Source: WLMZ01 sp963732585
Lineage (GTDB): Bacteria > Actinomycetota > Acidimicrobiia > Acidimicrobiales > Ilumatobacteraceae
Length of the DNA: 64,000 nt
Assembly (NCBI GenBank): GCA_963732585.1
Contig: CAVSZY010000005.1
Coordinates: 372,001-436,000 of the forward strand
Direction of reading: 5' to 3'
The notes beneath the pieces were generated by a model. It had not been told where the DNA came from. It ran no database searches and was given only the letters and a program-made list of their open reading frames with translations. Position 1 is the stretch's first letter, and every line of letters starts with the position of its first letter. Below, piece by piece: positions 40,965 through 50,230 of the stretch. Made by a program: the position numbers and the translations under genes.

Positions 40965-41132
40965 GTGTCGTTTGAACGCCCAACACCCGATATCAGCAAG
41001 CTGCAAACCGCCTGGCAGGAGTGGGAACGGGGAGAGGAAGCACCCGGCAAGGTGCTGTCCAACTTGAAGATGGCCGGTCTCGCCGAGTTGCTCAGCCAAC
41101 TCGCGGAGAGCGGTTGGCAACCGTCGCTGTAG
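40965..41132 (+). CDS. Short conserved-looking protein upstream of NUDIX gene
   Basis: GTG 40965 opens a 55-residue frame with SFERPTPDISKLQTAWQEWE and a C-terminus KMAGLAELLSQLAESGWQPS. It is amphipathic-helical, has no membrane segment, and is followed 8 nt later by the NUDIX gene. From memory, similar short proteins occur in actinobacteria, but I cannot confirm the family. An alternative GTG is at 40956. Confidence 0.55.
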   Translation: MSFERPTPDISKLQTAWQEWERGEEAPGKVLSNLKMAGLAELLSQLAESGWQPSL

Positions 41133-41140
41133 GCCTGTCG

Positions 41141-41857
41141 GTGTCGACCGATCGAGCACGGCGACCCGGGGGCGACCAGGTCGTGCCTCGCCCAGCGTCG
41201 TGGCGTGTGCTGCCAGCGCCGCCGTGGCTGCACAGCGACCCCGTTTCGTTGAGCGTGGAAGCGGTGACCGAAGCGGTGATCGCGGCCAAATTGGCCGACG
41301 ATGCTGTCGAGGGCCTGGCAGCCGACGCTGCACCTGGTGCGAACCCGGCGGCCGTCTTGGTGGTGCTCCGTGACGGCGAGCGCGGCGCTGAGGTGCTGTT
41401 GACCAAACGATCGCGCCATCTGCGCCGCCACTCCGGAGAGATCAGCTTTCCCGGTGGTCGTCTGGACGAGAACGAAACGCCTCATCAAGCTGCGTTGCGC
41501 GAAGCTTTCGAGGAGGTCGGACTCGACCCGAGTGTCGTCGAGATCACGTCCACACTGACGCCGCTGGTCACCTTCGTTGACCGCAGTTACGTCGTGCCGT
41601 TGCTCGCTCGCCTGACCGCCGACCCGTTGACCCTGCAGGCGGCCGCCGACGAGGTCGAGCGCATTCTGTGGGTACCGATTTGCGACCTGGCTCGCGCTGA
41701 CACCTATCGGGCCGAGGCGTGGGAGCTGCGACCCGTCGAGTACCCGATCCATTTCTTCGAACTCGACGACGAAACGATCTGGGGCGCGACGGGCCGCATG
41801 CTCTTTGAACTCGTCGATGTTGTCTACGGGCCGCCAGCGATGCGCACGGCGTTGTAG
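41141..41857 (+). CDS. NUDIX hydrolase, CoA pyrophosphatase type
   Basis: The 238-residue enzyme has the Nudix box GRLDENETPHQAALREAFEE followed by VGL, and just before it LLTKRSRHLRRHSGEISFPG, the UPF0035/NudL signature that marks CoA diphosphatases (cleaving CoA to 3',5'-ADP and phosphopantetheine). GTG 41141 is preferred over the longer frame from 41021, which overlaps the preceding small gene. The 3' end overlaps the convergent phospholipase gene by 34 nt. Confidence 0.85.
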   Translation: MSTDRARRPGGDQVVPRPASWRVLPAPPWLHSDPVSLSVEAVTEAVIAAKLADDAVEGLAADAAPGANPAAVLVVLRDGERGAEVLLTKRSRHLRRHSGEISFPGGRLDENETPHQAALREAFEEVGLDPSVVEITSTLTPLVTFVDRSYVVPLLARLTADPLTLQAAADEVERILWVPICDLARADTYRAEAWELRPVEYPIHFFELDDETIWGATGRMLFELVDVVYGPPAMRTAL

Positions 41858-42306
41858 AAGGTGTAGGCCCAGCCGTAGCACGTCGGCCGTTCCAGCAGGC
41901 TGCGAGGCGCACAGCTGGCCTTCATGTCGGCGAGCATCTGAGTATCGATTCGTCGTCGGCTAGTGGCATTCCAATAGTCGACGCCGTAGCGCCGTTCGAG
42001 CAGCTGGGCGTTGCGATAACCGAAGTCGTGCCGACGACAGGAGTCGGTGAAGTTGAACGATCGACCGGTGTTGCCAACCAGCGGTGCCGAACAGAAGTCG
42101 GTGGTCCAATCGTTCCACGTGTCGCCGCCGTTTGAGGTTTTGGCCGTAGCGATGAACACCGACATCGGCGTCGAGTAGAGCATTTTCTCGACGAACGCCT
42201 GGTCGCTAGCCAAGCTGTGTTCAGCTGCCGAAACGGGCTGCAGGGCCGATAGTGAGACAGTCAGCAAACTCGTGACTGCGACGAGGACACGGACGTAACG
42301 CCGCAT
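41824..42306 (-). CDS. Secreted phospholipase A2, prokaryotic type
   Basis: The 160-residue protein has a signal peptide (VRVLVAVTSLLTVSLSALQP, cleavage near VSAA-EH) and the bacterial/fungal PLA2 core with DFCSAPLVGNTG, FNFTDSCRRHDFGYRNAQLL, in which the His-Asp pair is the active site, and a later CAPRSLLERPTCYGWAYTFY. Such enzymes (as in Streptomyces violaceoruber) release sn-2 fatty acids and need Ca2+. ATG 42306 follows GAGGGGG. Four cysteines can form two disulfides. Confidence 0.88.
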   Translation of the reverse strand: MRRYVRVLVAVTSLLTVSLSALQPVSAAEHSLASDQAFVEKMLYSTPMSVFIATAKTSNGGDTWNDWTTDFCSAPLVGNTGRSFNFTDSCRRHDFGYRNAQLLERRYGVDYWNATSRRRIDTQMLADMKASCAPRSLLERPTCYGWAYTFYNAVRIAGGP

Positions 42307-42400
42307 TGTGCCCCCTCGGGTTGTGCCGGCGATGAAACTCGGCGGCGGGTCGTAGTCAAGCGGCTTGACAGCACCTTGACAACCGCGCCCGGACATCTGC

Positions 42401-42772
42401 TTACCGCCCTTGCGTCGTGACGGACGTCGCCATCGCCTTGTCGCGGGCTTTCACCGAACGGGTCACCCGCCAGCCGATGAAGCTCAACCCGGCGGCCATC
42501 GTCGCAAAGACCGCGTACTGCATCGTCCCGCCCCGATCACCTGACTCCTGTGGTTCGGTGCCACAGCCAGGCTTTGGATTGAAATTGCCGATGCAGTCGT
42601 CGAGATTCTTCTCCGTGTCGAGGAAGTCGTTGTCGATCGTCGTCGTCGGTACCGCCTCGGGGACGGTGGCCTCGGAGCCGACGGAGGCGGGACCGGCCAA
42701 CACCGCATGGCCCGATTGGGTCGCACACCACGCGGCAACAGCGAAGATCACGATCGACAGGGCACGCTTCAT
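42401..42772 (-). CDS. Small exported or membrane protein, unknown
   Basis: The 123-residue protein has an N-terminal signal or anchor (ALSIVIFAVAAWCATQSGHA), a Thr/Pro/Asp-rich outer part with DDCIGNFNPKPGCG, and a C-terminal membrane helix (YAVFATMAAGLSFIGWRVT) with a basic tail. ATG 42772 is chosen because the longer frame to 42820 has no signal-like start. Divergent from guaA. Family not recognised. Confidence 0.65.
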   Translation of the reverse strand: MKRALSIVIFAVAAWCATQSGHAVLAGPASVGSEATVPEAVPTTTIDNDFLDTEKNLDDCIGNFNPKPGCGTEPQESGDRGGTMQYAVFATMAAGLSFIGWRVTRSVKARDKAMATSVTTQGR

Positions 42773-42827
42773 GCACTCATCGTCGCACCTTGTGGCCTGC
42801 CAATGCCAGCGGGCTAGCATCGGACAC

Positions 42828-44390
42828 TTGACTCACGACGCTTCGAACAGGCGCATCGACACCGTTTTGGTGGTCGATTTCGGCGCCCAATACGCCCAAC
42901 TCATCGCCCGGCGTGTCCGCGAGCTGAACGTTTATAGCGAAATCGTTTCGCATCGGCTGTCGGCCGCAGAGTTGGCTGCTCGTCAGCCGACAGCGATCAT
43001 CCTGTCTGGCGGGCCCAAGAGCGTGCACGTCGACGGCGCGCCGTCGCTCGATCCGGCGATCTACGACCTCGGTATCCCCGTGCTCGGCATCTGCTACGGG
43101 GCGCAGCTGATCGCCCAGCAACTCGGCGGTGAGGTCGGGCGTGGGATGCGCGGCGAGTATGGCCGCGCGCGATTGACGGTCGGGCTGACGCCATCGGCGC
43201 TGTTATACGACCTACCCACCGAGCACGACGTCTGGATGAGCCATTTCGACGCCGTCGTGCGCCCTCCAGAGGGCTTTGTGGCCACGGCATCGACGCCTGA
43301 TGCGCCCGTCGCCGTGTTGGAGAGCGCCGAGCGCAACATCTGGGGTGTGCAGTTCCATCCCGAGGTCGTCCACTCGCCGTTCGGCATGGAGGTGCTGCGC
43401 CGTTTCCTGCATGAGATCGTCGGTTGTCGCGGATCGTGGACGATGGGCTCGGTGATCGATGAGCAAACCGAGTTGATTCGCAGCCAGGTTGGGTCCGCGC
43501 GGGTGATCTGCGCGATGAGCGGCGGGGTTGACTCGGCGGTCGCTGCGGCGCTGGTCCATAAGGCGATCGGTCATCAGCTGACCTGTATCTATGTCGACAC
43601 GGGGCTGATGCGCAAGGGTGAATCGGAGCAGGTCGTCGAGACGTTTCGTCGCAACCTGGGCATCGAGTTGATCCACGTCGATGCCGGCCAGCGCTACTTC
43701 GAACGCCTCGCCGGAGTCAGCGAGCCGGAAACGAAACGCAAGATCATCGGTGAGCTGTTTGTGCGCATTTTCGAGGAACACACCGGTGGGCTGAGCGATG
43801 CTGAGTATCTGGTTCAGGGCACGCTGTACCCGGATGTCATCGAGAGCGGCGGCGCCGACGGAACGGCAGCGGTGATCAAGAGCCATCACAACGTCGGCGG
43901 CCTGCCGCCGGACATGACCTTGAAGTTGATCGAACCGCTGCGTTCGCTGTTCAAAGATGAGGTTCGACGCCTCGGTACCGAGCTCGGTCTGCCCGACGAG
44001 ATCGTCTGGCGCCAACCGTTCCCTGGCCCCGGCCTTGGGGTGCGCATCATCGGCGAAGTCACCCCGCCGAAGGTTGCGATGCTGCAGGAAGCTGATGCCA
44101 TCGTGCGCCAGGAGATTCGTCGCGCCGGACTAGAACGCGAGATCTGGCAGGCGTTTGCGGTGCTCGCCGATATTCGTTCGGTTGGGGTGATGGGTGATGA
44201 ACGCACCTACGAGAATCCGATCATTATTCGCGCCGTGACCAGCGACGATGCCATGACTGCGGATTGGGCCCGCCTGCCTTACGACCTGCTCGAACTGATG
44301 TCGAGCCGGATCATCAACGAGGTCAAGGGCATCAACCGGGTGGTCTACGACGTGACCTCCAAGCCACCGGGCACCATCGAGTGGGAGTAG
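42828..44390 (+). CDS. guaA: GMP synthase (glutamine-hydrolysing)
   Basis: The 520-residue enzyme makes GMP from XMP, ATP and glutamine. The class I glutaminase domain has the nucleophile in LGICYGAQLIA and the His-Glu in GVQFHPEVVHS; the synthetase has the P-loop CAMSGGVDSAVAAAL and the C-terminal dimer domain ending KPPGTIEWE. The start is TTG 42828, which gives the normal length; no ATG or GTG is suitably placed, and the longer frame enters the divergent gene. Confidence 0.95.
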   Translation: MTHDASNRRIDTVLVVDFGAQYAQLIARRVRELNVYSEIVSHRLSAAELAARQPTAIILSGGPKSVHVDGAPSLDPAIYDLGIPVLGICYGAQLIAQQLGGEVGRGMRGEYGRARLTVGLTPSALLYDLPTEHDVWMSHFDAVVRPPEGFVATASTPDAPVAVLESAERNIWGVQFHPEVVHSPFGMEVLRRFLHEIVGCRGSWTMGSVIDEQTELIRSQVGSARVICAMSGGVDSAVAAALVHKAIGHQLTCIYVDTGLMRKGESEQVVETFRRNLGIELIHVDAGQRYFERLAGVSEPETKRKIIGELFVRIFEEHTGGLSDAEYLVQGTLYPDVIESGGADGTAAVIKSHHNVGGLPPDMTLKLIEPLRSLFKDEVRRLGTELGLPDEIVWRQPFPGPGLGVRIIGEVTPPKVAMLQEADAIVRQEIRRAGLEREIWQAFAVLADIRSVGVMGDERTYENPIIIRAVTSDDAMTADWARLPYDLLELMSSRIINEVKGINRVVYDVTSKPPGTIEWE

Positions 44391-44497
44391 GGCCGAGGTC
44401 TCGGCGCCCGCAGGTTTCTGCACTGTCAGCGTTGATCTTGACAACGTTTCCCGAACCGTTCGCAATGCAACCGTAATAATTGGTAGGGTAGGGCATC

Positions 44498-45763
44498 ATG
44501 CGTCGAGGACATCAGGGCCCACAAGCGGGAGGCCGACTACGCCGACTCAGCCGAACCGGTCTGATCGCTGTTGCCTGCCTGTCGTTCGGGTCATTCGCTG
44601 TCGCCCCTGTCGTCGCCACCGTCGACCAGCAAGAACAAGAAGTGCGTCGTGTCGTCGCCGAGCTGGAGAAGATGCACGAACGGATCGACCAGTTCGTCGA
44701 GCAGCACGTGCAAGCGCTCGAGCGCAAGGCCGAACTCGACGCGCAGATCGGTGACTCTCAGGTCAGAGTTGCCGAGCAAGAACTCGAGCTCCAGCAGATC
44801 ATCGGCCAGCTCGGCGATGTCGCCGTGCAAAAGTTCGTCGACGGCGACAACTCGGCGCTCGGCCCGCTGTTCACCGATCCGACCGACCTCGGCGACGGGT
44901 TGCAGCGTGATCACCTGACGCGGGTAGCGCTGAATGCCGGCTCGGCGACAACCGATGATTACGAAGGACTGCTGAAAGGTCTCAACGAGGAACGCCAGCG
45001 ACTGCAACAGGCGCAGACCGATGTGGTCGCTGTGGCCGAAGCGGCCGAGCAACACCGCCTGCAGGCCGAAGCTGCCAAGGTCGAGCTCGAGCAGCGCTTG
45101 CTGCAGGAAAAGTCACGTCTCGGCGACCTGATCGAGCAGGAAGAGCAGCGTCAGATCGCCGCCGCACAAGCCGAGTATGAGCAGCAGGTTCAAGCCCGTC
45201 AGGCGCAGTTGGCTGCGGCAGCGGCGTCGGTTAGCTCCTCCAGTGGCAACGGCGGCGGCAACTCCACCTCGTCGGGGTCCTCGTCGGCTGTCGGCACCTC
45301 GAGTTCTGGCTCCTCCTCGTCTGGCTCCGGCGCTGCCGCGGCAGCGGTAGCCCCCCAGCCTCAAGCCCAGGCTCCGGTGGCGCAAGCGGTCAACAACCCT
45401 CCGCCGGTATCCGGTGGCGCTGGGGTAGCGGTCAACGCGGCAATGGCCCAGATCGGAACACCGTACCGCTACGCCACGTCGTCGCCGGGTGTTGCCTTCG
45501 ATTGCTCCGGGCTGACGATGTACGCCTGGGGTGCTGCGGGCGTTGGCCTGCCGCACCAATCGGCTCGGCAATTCGCTTCGGTGCCACACGTCGATAAAAC
45601 CGATGCTCAGCCTGGCGACCTGATCTTCTATTACAGCCCGATCAGCCACGTCGGCATCTACCTTGGCGGTGGCCAATTGGTTCACGCCCCGGCAACGGGC
45701 GACCGTGTCAAGGTCTCGGCTGTCAACTGGAGCAAAGTCGTCGGTGTCGGCCGACCTGGCTAA
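44498..45763 (+). CDS. NlpC/P60 cell-wall endopeptidase with coiled coil (RipA-like)
   Basis: The 421-residue exported hydrolase has a signal peptide (GLIAVACLSFGSFAVAPVVA), a long coiled coil (about residues 45-250, Gln/Glu/Ala rich), a Ser/Gly and Pro/Gln linker, and a C-terminal NlpC/P60 domain. Catalytic Cys is in FDCSGLTMYAWG, His in SHVGIYLGGG, and the third polar residue near LVHAP. It cuts peptidoglycan stem peptides, probably at division, with the coiled coil regulating it as in RipA/CwlO types. Followed closely by trmL. Confidence 0.92.
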   Translation: MRRGHQGPQAGGRLRRLSRTGLIAVACLSFGSFAVAPVVATVDQQEQEVRRVVAELEKMHERIDQFVEQHVQALERKAELDAQIGDSQVRVAEQELELQQIIGQLGDVAVQKFVDGDNSALGPLFTDPTDLGDGLQRDHLTRVALNAGSATTDDYEGLLKGLNEERQRLQQAQTDVVAVAEAAEQHRLQAEAAKVELEQRLLQEKSRLGDLIEQEEQRQIAAAQAEYEQQVQARQAQLAAAAASVSSSSGNGGGNSTSSGSSSAVGTSSSGSSSSGSGAAAAAVAPQPQAQAPVAQAVNNPPPVSGGAGVAVNAAMAQIGTPYRYATSSPGVAFDCSGLTMYAWGAAGVGLPHQSARQFASVPHVDKTDAQPGDLIFYYSPISHVGIYLGGGQLVHAPATGDRVKVSAVNWSKVVGVGRPG

Positions 45764-45769
45764 GCACTG

Positions 45770-46297
45770 ATGCCCAGCGTTGTTCTGGTCAACCCTGAAA
45801 TCGCCGCCAACACCGGCAATATCGTTCGGCTGTGCGCCAACGCCGGAATCACGCTTCATCTCGTTGAGCCGTTGGGCTTCTCGATGGAAGACCGCTTGTT
45901 ACGCCGAGCCGGACTCGACTATCACGACCTGGCTTCGGTGCGCGTTCACCCAGACCTCGCCGAGTGCTGTGTCGAGGTTGGCAATGTTCGACGGTTTGCG
46001 TTTAGCTCGAGGGCGACCCGGCGCTATGACGAAGTGGCGTACGCGGCGGACGATGTCTTCGTCTTTGGCGCAGAGCGCGCAGGCCTGAGCGACAGTGACA
46101 TCGATGCCCTGGCCCCGGTCGAGCCGCTGACGATTCCGATGATGCCCGGCAACCGCAGCCTGAACCTGGCCAACGCCGTCGCCATCGTCGTCTACGAGGC
46201 GTGGCGACAACGAGAGTTTGCTGGCCATGGGGCGCCGAGCGATCCGCGGCAGGGACTGAGCAGCGAGACGTTGCGTTCATCGCCGTTTGACAGTTGA
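45770..46297 (+). CDS. trmL: tRNA (cytidine/uridine-34-2'-O)-methyltransferase, SPOUT type
   Basis: The 175-residue protein has the TrmL-type SPOUT motifs: NPEIAANTGNIVRLCANAG at the start, FVFGAERAGLSDSD in the middle, and IPMMPGNRSLNLANAVAIVV in the knot, where SAM binds. It methylates the wobble ribose of tRNA-Leu in bacteria. It starts 6 nt after the hydrolase gene and its stop abuts the convergent oxidoreductase stop without a gap. Confidence 0.9.
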   Translation: MPSVVLVNPEIAANTGNIVRLCANAGITLHLVEPLGFSMEDRLLRRAGLDYHDLASVRVHPDLAECCVEVGNVRRFAFSSRATRRYDEVAYAADDVFVFGAERAGLSDSDIDALAPVEPLTIPMMPGNRSLNLANAVAIVVYEAWRQREFAGHGAPSDPRQGLSSETLRSSPFDS

Positions 46298-48190
46298 TCA
46301 GTCGATCGCCCACGCGGCGCGACGAGCTTCGAGCACCGCTTCGAGGATGGTGCGTGGTGCCACACAGTCGCCGACCTGCGCTGCGGCCCCGCTGAGCGGT
46401 GGCGTCGGCAGCCGAAAGCCGCAGTCGACGACAGCCGCACACGCGATGGTGCGCTGGACACCGCTGTAACGGTCCTCGACGACGACGTGGCCATCGTTCA
46501 CCGTGCGCAGCAGCGTGCGTCGCTCGATGGTCACGCCGCGTTGGGCCAGGCGTACGTTCGCCGGAGCGAGGTCGCCGCTGCGGCTCAGCTCATTGCCAGC
46601 GATGTTGTCCTGGGTGATCAGGACGGCCCGCTCACCGAATTGTTCGGCGAGTGCCACGGCGATCGGGCCGCCGATCGGGTCGTATAACACGACCGTGCCG
46701 TGCTGCGGCAATGGCCGACTGCCGTCATGAACGGCGACGACATCGATGATCTGCTGCTCGGCGTCGGCGGCAACGCTGTAGCCTCGCTCGCCCGGGAGTG
46801 AACCTGTCGCCTGAATGAGCACATCGGCCTGGCGGCCGTCGACGGGGTCGCAGCGCAACTCGACGGTGACACCGAGTCGTTCGTTCTCGCGTTGCAGCCA
46901 GTCGATCAGGGCTCGGCCGGGCCCGGCGAGCGCAGCAACGCCGCCAAGCTGGCCGGATCGCTCGCGAATGTGGACTCGGTGCCCACGCGTCGCCGCCACT
47001 CGAGCGGCCTCCAACCCGGCGACGCCACCGCCAAGAATGATGACCGACCGCTGCCGGCGCGCAGGGGCGTACCAGTTCGGATCATCGCGTTCGTGCCCGC
47101 TCGAGGGCTCGCCGATACAGCTCACCAGCGGGTTACGGGCATCGCGCACCTGGCAGGTCTGGTTGCACAACACGCACGGGCGAATGCGCTCGGCCTCGCC
47201 GCGGGCGAGTTTGGCGACCAGCTGCGGATCGGCGATCTGCGCCCTGGTCATCTCCGCCGCGTCGCAGATCCCGTCGACGACGGCCCGCTCGGCCATGGCA
47301 ACATCGATGATCGACCCTTGGCACACAACCACCAGCCCAGGGCGCGCCGCGCGCGCTGCTTGACCGACCGCCTGCGTGAGTTCGAGGTTGAATCCCTGCG
47401 GTTCGTGGAAGTCGGGTCTCGTCTTGTCGCTGCTGAAAATCGAGCCGCGAACGACGACGAGATAATCGATTCCTTCGGCGGCGAGCGCGGCGGCGATGTC
47501 GGCGGCTGCCTGCGGGGTGATCCCGGCCCACGGTGCCAACTCATCGCACGACAAACGCAGCCCAACGATGTTGGACGCACCGACGCCGACACGGCAAGCG
47601 GCGATGACTTGACGGGCGAGCAGCAGGCGATCCTGTCCCCATTCGTCGCCTCGATGGTTGGTCAAGCCCGAGAGAAACTGTCGAACCAGGCTGTGTTGAC
47701 CGGCGTTGATCTCCACGCCGTGGCACCCTGCCTCGGCGGCGCCCGCGGCGGCCGCTCCGAAGCCAGCGATGACTGCGGCAATGTCGTCAGGCTCCATCCA
47801 TTTCGGCACCTCGCGCGAGTTGACCTCTGGGACCGATGACGGCGCCCACAGCTCGCGCTGGTGATAGGCGGAAGACCCTTGCCCGCCGGCATGGTCGAGG
47901 CTGGCGATGACCAGCGAGCCGTGCGGCCGACAACGCTCGACGAGTTGCGACCAGCCGCTCTGCGCAGTGCTGGCCCGCGGTGCCCGTTCGTACGGCCAGT
48001 CGCTGTCGTGGACACTGGCGCCCTCGGCGACGATCACACCGCAGCCGCCCGCGGCGCGGGCCGCCAAATATTCCACCCAGCGCGGCCCCAGTGAACGATC
48101 CGGGACCGCCAAGTTGGTGACGTGGGGTCCAAAGATCAGGCGATTTGGGGCCGTGTGTGGCCCGAGAGGAAGTGGTTCCAGCAAGCGCAT
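46298..48190 (-). CDS. FadH/OYE-family flavin oxidoreductase, mycofactocin-associated type
   Basis: The 630-residue protein has an N-terminal old yellow enzyme barrel (FMN; LIFGPHVTNLAVPDRSLGP, CHGVEINAGQHSLVRQFLSG), a [4Fe-4S] motif CVLCNQTCQVRDARNPLVSC, and C-terminal FAD/NAD domains (IILGGGVAGLEAARVAATRG, VVLYDPIGGPIAVALAEQFG). The build equals 2,4-dienoyl-CoA reductase (FadH). A family of this type occurs in mycofactocin loci, and mftA-mftB-mftC lie 0.6 kb upstream on the same strand. The substrate is unknown. It lies 4 nt downstream of plsY. Confidence 0.8.
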   Translation of the reverse strand: MRLLEPLPLGPHTAPNRLIFGPHVTNLAVPDRSLGPRWVEYLAARAAGGCGVIVAEGASVHDSDWPYERAPRASTAQSGWSQLVERCRPHGSLVIASLDHAGGQGSSAYHQRELWAPSSVPEVNSREVPKWMEPDDIAAVIAGFGAAAAGAAEAGCHGVEINAGQHSLVRQFLSGLTNHRGDEWGQDRLLLARQVIAACRVGVGASNIVGLRLSCDELAPWAGITPQAAADIAAALAAEGIDYLVVVRGSIFSSDKTRPDFHEPQGFNLELTQAVGQAARAARPGLVVVCQGSIIDVAMAERAVVDGICDAAEMTRAQIADPQLVAKLARGEAERIRPCVLCNQTCQVRDARNPLVSCIGEPSSGHERDDPNWYAPARRQRSVIILGGGVAGLEAARVAATRGHRVHIRERSGQLGGVAALAGPGRALIDWLQRENERLGVTVELRCDPVDGRQADVLIQATGSLPGERGYSVAADAEQQIIDVVAVHDGSRPLPQHGTVVLYDPIGGPIAVALAEQFGERAVLITQDNIAGNELSRSGDLAPANVRLAQRGVTIERRTLLRTVNDGHVVVEDRYSGVQRTIACAAVVDCGFRLPTPPLSGAAAQVGDCVAPRTILEAVLEARRAAWAID

Positions 48191-48194
48191 TCGA

Positions 48195-48797
48195 TCAGCG
48201 ATTGTTGTGGTTGTCGGTACTCATCGACAACTCCTGGCGATTGATCAGCCGTTTGATGTTCGACAGATGTTTGCCGAGCACGATGATGCCGAGGGCGATG
48301 ATCGCCACGATTTCCCACCCCGGCGAGCCATCGATTCCGGCACCGATGGGCAGCAGGACAATGATCAACATGGAGGCCAACGAGGCTTTGCCCGTCAACC
48401 GGCTGGCGACGAACCAGGTGGCCAACAGCACGCAAGCGACCAGCGGATGCATGACGAACATCGCCCCGCCGACGGTGGCCACGCCCTTGCCGCCACGAAA
48501 TCGACGCGTCGCCGGGTACATATGACCGAACGCCGCCGCGGCGATACAGGCATAGCCTGTGGCCCGCGAGTCGAGTCCCAACCCGAGTGCAGCCGAGATC
48601 GCGCCCTTCGCGGCATCGAGAGCGAAGACCACCACACCGTGCTGCCAGCCGAGCACCCTGCTGACGTTCGACGCCCCCGGGTTACCGGATCCCTCTTTGG
48701 TGATGTCGACGCCTTTGGCCCGCGCAACGATCAGCGCGCTGGGAAACGTGCCCAACGTGTAGCACAACGGAATGAGCAGTATCGCAATCCACGACAC
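48195..48797 (-). CDS. plsY: Acyl-phosphate glycerol-3-phosphate acyltransferase
   Basis: The 200-residue membrane enzyme transfers an acyl group from acyl phosphate to glycerol 3-phosphate, starting phospholipid synthesis. The PlsY motifs GSGNPGASNVSRVLG, FRGGKGVATVGGA and the later GKHLSNIKRL are present, with five or so membrane helices. It lies between mftC and the OYE-type gene on the same strand, an unusual place for this housekeeping gene. Confidence 0.92.
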   Translation of the reverse strand: MSWIAILLIPLCYTLGTFPSALIVARAKGVDITKEGSGNPGASNVSRVLGWQHGVVVFALDAAKGAISAALGLGLDSRATGYACIAAAAFGHMYPATRRFRGGKGVATVGGAMFVMHPLVACVLLATWFVASRLTGKASLASMLIIVLLPIGAGIDGSPGWEIVAIIALGIIVLGKHLSNIKRLINRQELSMSTDNHNNR

Positions 48798-48840
48798 GGT
48801 TGCCCCTTTCCGCGACTCGGCCCCGGCGTCTCGACGCCGT

Positions 48841-49968
48841 TTAGCACGTAGAGATCAATTGACCACGAACCTTAACCGTCCGGCTGTGATCCATGGCAGG
48901 TTTCGGGGTCAATGAGACATTGACGCCTTCGAGGAGTGTGCTGGCGTGGCCGGTGACGCATTCCGGGTCGGGCCCATCGAGTGGGATGCCGGTGAAGAAC
49001 TTTGCCGCCATGCAGCCGCCCTGGCAGGCGTCGTAGCTGCCGCAGCTGCCGCACACGCCAGCCGATTGCGGCTCGCGCAGGTCGCGGAACAATGTGCTCT
49101 GCTTCCACACCTCGCCAAAGCCACCCGGCGCGCGTACCGAGCCGGCCTTGAACTGTTCGTGAATCACAAATGGGCAGGCGTAGACGTCGCCGATCGGGTC
49201 GATCAGGCAGACGACTCGACCGGCGCCGCACATGTTCAGGCCAGGCAACGATTCGCCGAAGGCATTGAGGTGGAAGAACGAGTCGCCGGTGAGCACGTTT
49301 TCGCCATGGGCCAAGAGCCACTTGTAGATCTGCATCTGCTGGGCATCGGTGGGATGCAACTCGTGCCACGTATCGGCGCCGCGCCCCGACGGACGCAAAC
49401 GGGTGATGCGCAGCTGCGCACCGTAACTATCGGCCAACCGTTTGAACTCGTCGAGTTGGTCGACGTTATGGCGAGTGACGACGACGCTGATCTTGAACGG
49501 CCCGAATCCAGCGTCGCGCAGATTGTTCATTGCCGCGATCGCCATCGCATGGCTGCCTGCGCCGCGCACGGCGTCGTTGGTAGCCGCGTCGGTGCCATCG
49601 AGGCTGATCTGAACATCGAGATAGTCCATCGATGCCAAGCGTTTGGCAGCATCTGCGTCGATGTAGGCACCATTGGTCGAGAACTTGACGCCGATGCCGC
49701 AACCGATGGCGTAGTCGACGACCTCGAAGAAATCCTTGCGCACCATCGGCTCGCCGCCGCCGATGTTGATGTAGAAGACCTGGAGCTCGGCGAGCTGATC
49801 GAGGACCGCTTTGGCCTCGGCGGTGGACAGCTCCCACGGGTCGCGCCGCCCGGAGGACGACAGGCAATGCACGCACTGCAGATTGCAGGCGTAGGTCAGT
49901 TCCCAGGTGAGGCAGATCGGGGCATCGAGTCCGCCTTTGAGCTGGGCAACAAGCGTTTCAGCGCTCAC
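48841..49968 (-). CDS. mftC: Mycofactocin radical SAM maturase
   Basis: The 375-residue radical SAM/SPASM enzyme carries CNLQCVHC for the SAM-binding cluster, INIGGGEPMVRKDFFEVVDY after it, and a Cys-rich SPASM end (CGSCGSYDACQGGCMAAKFF). MftC oxidatively decarboxylates and cross-links the C-terminal Val-Tyr of MftA. mftA (C-terminus CGVY) and mftB are immediately upstream, which makes the assignment firm. The start overlaps mftB by 11 nt. Confidence 0.95.
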   Translation of the reverse strand: MSAETLVAQLKGGLDAPICLTWELTYACNLQCVHCLSSSGRRDPWELSTAEAKAVLDQLAELQVFYINIGGGEPMVRKDFFEVVDYAIGCGIGVKFSTNGAYIDADAAKRLASMDYLDVQISLDGTDAATNDAVRGAGSHAMAIAAMNNLRDAGFGPFKISVVVTRHNVDQLDEFKRLADSYGAQLRITRLRPSGRGADTWHELHPTDAQQMQIYKWLLAHGENVLTGDSFFHLNAFGESLPGLNMCGAGRVVCLIDPIGDVYACPFVIHEQFKAGSVRAPGGFGEVWKQSTLFRDLREPQSAGVCGSCGSYDACQGGCMAAKFFTGIPLDGPDPECVTGHASTLLEGVNVSLTPKPAMDHSRTVKVRGQLISTC

Positions 49969-50230
49969 GAATGATCTCCGATGTGTGTAGCGAGTTCAGG
50001 GCGCTAGCGAATGCTGGCCAACGGGTTTCGGCGATCTCGCACTGGCGTAAGGCGTCGCCGACCGTCGGGTGGGATCCAAGTTGGCGAACGACTCGAACGA
50101 TGTCGACGTTCTTGAGGAACACCAGTCGCCGGTTTCCGTAGTGGTAGGCGAGAGCGCCAAACGGCTCGGGGCGCAAGGCGACCTGAGGGTGGAGCTCGTA
50201 CGAACCGCTCAACAGCTCAGTAGACACCAC
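49958..50230 (-). CDS. mftB: Mycofactocin peptide chaperone (RRE protein)
   Basis: The 90-residue protein has the PqqD-like fold pattern: HPQVALRPEPFGALAYHYGN, RRLVFLKNVDIVRVVRQLG, then an acidic helical end. It binds the MftA leader and presents it to MftC. The GTG start at 50230 (or 50227) lies inside mftA, overlapping it by 11-14 nt, and the end overlaps mftC. Confidence 0.9.
   Translation of the reverse strand: MVSTELLSGSYELHPQVALRPEPFGALAYHYGNRRLVFLKNVDIVRVVRQLGSHPTVGDALRQCEIAETRWPAFASALNSLHTSEIIRER

Noticed and set aside
44439..44475. TTGACA before the NlpC/P60 gene as a promoter
   Set aside because: No acceptable -10 hexamer occurs at 16-19 nt; the AT-rich TAATAATT is about 29 nt away.
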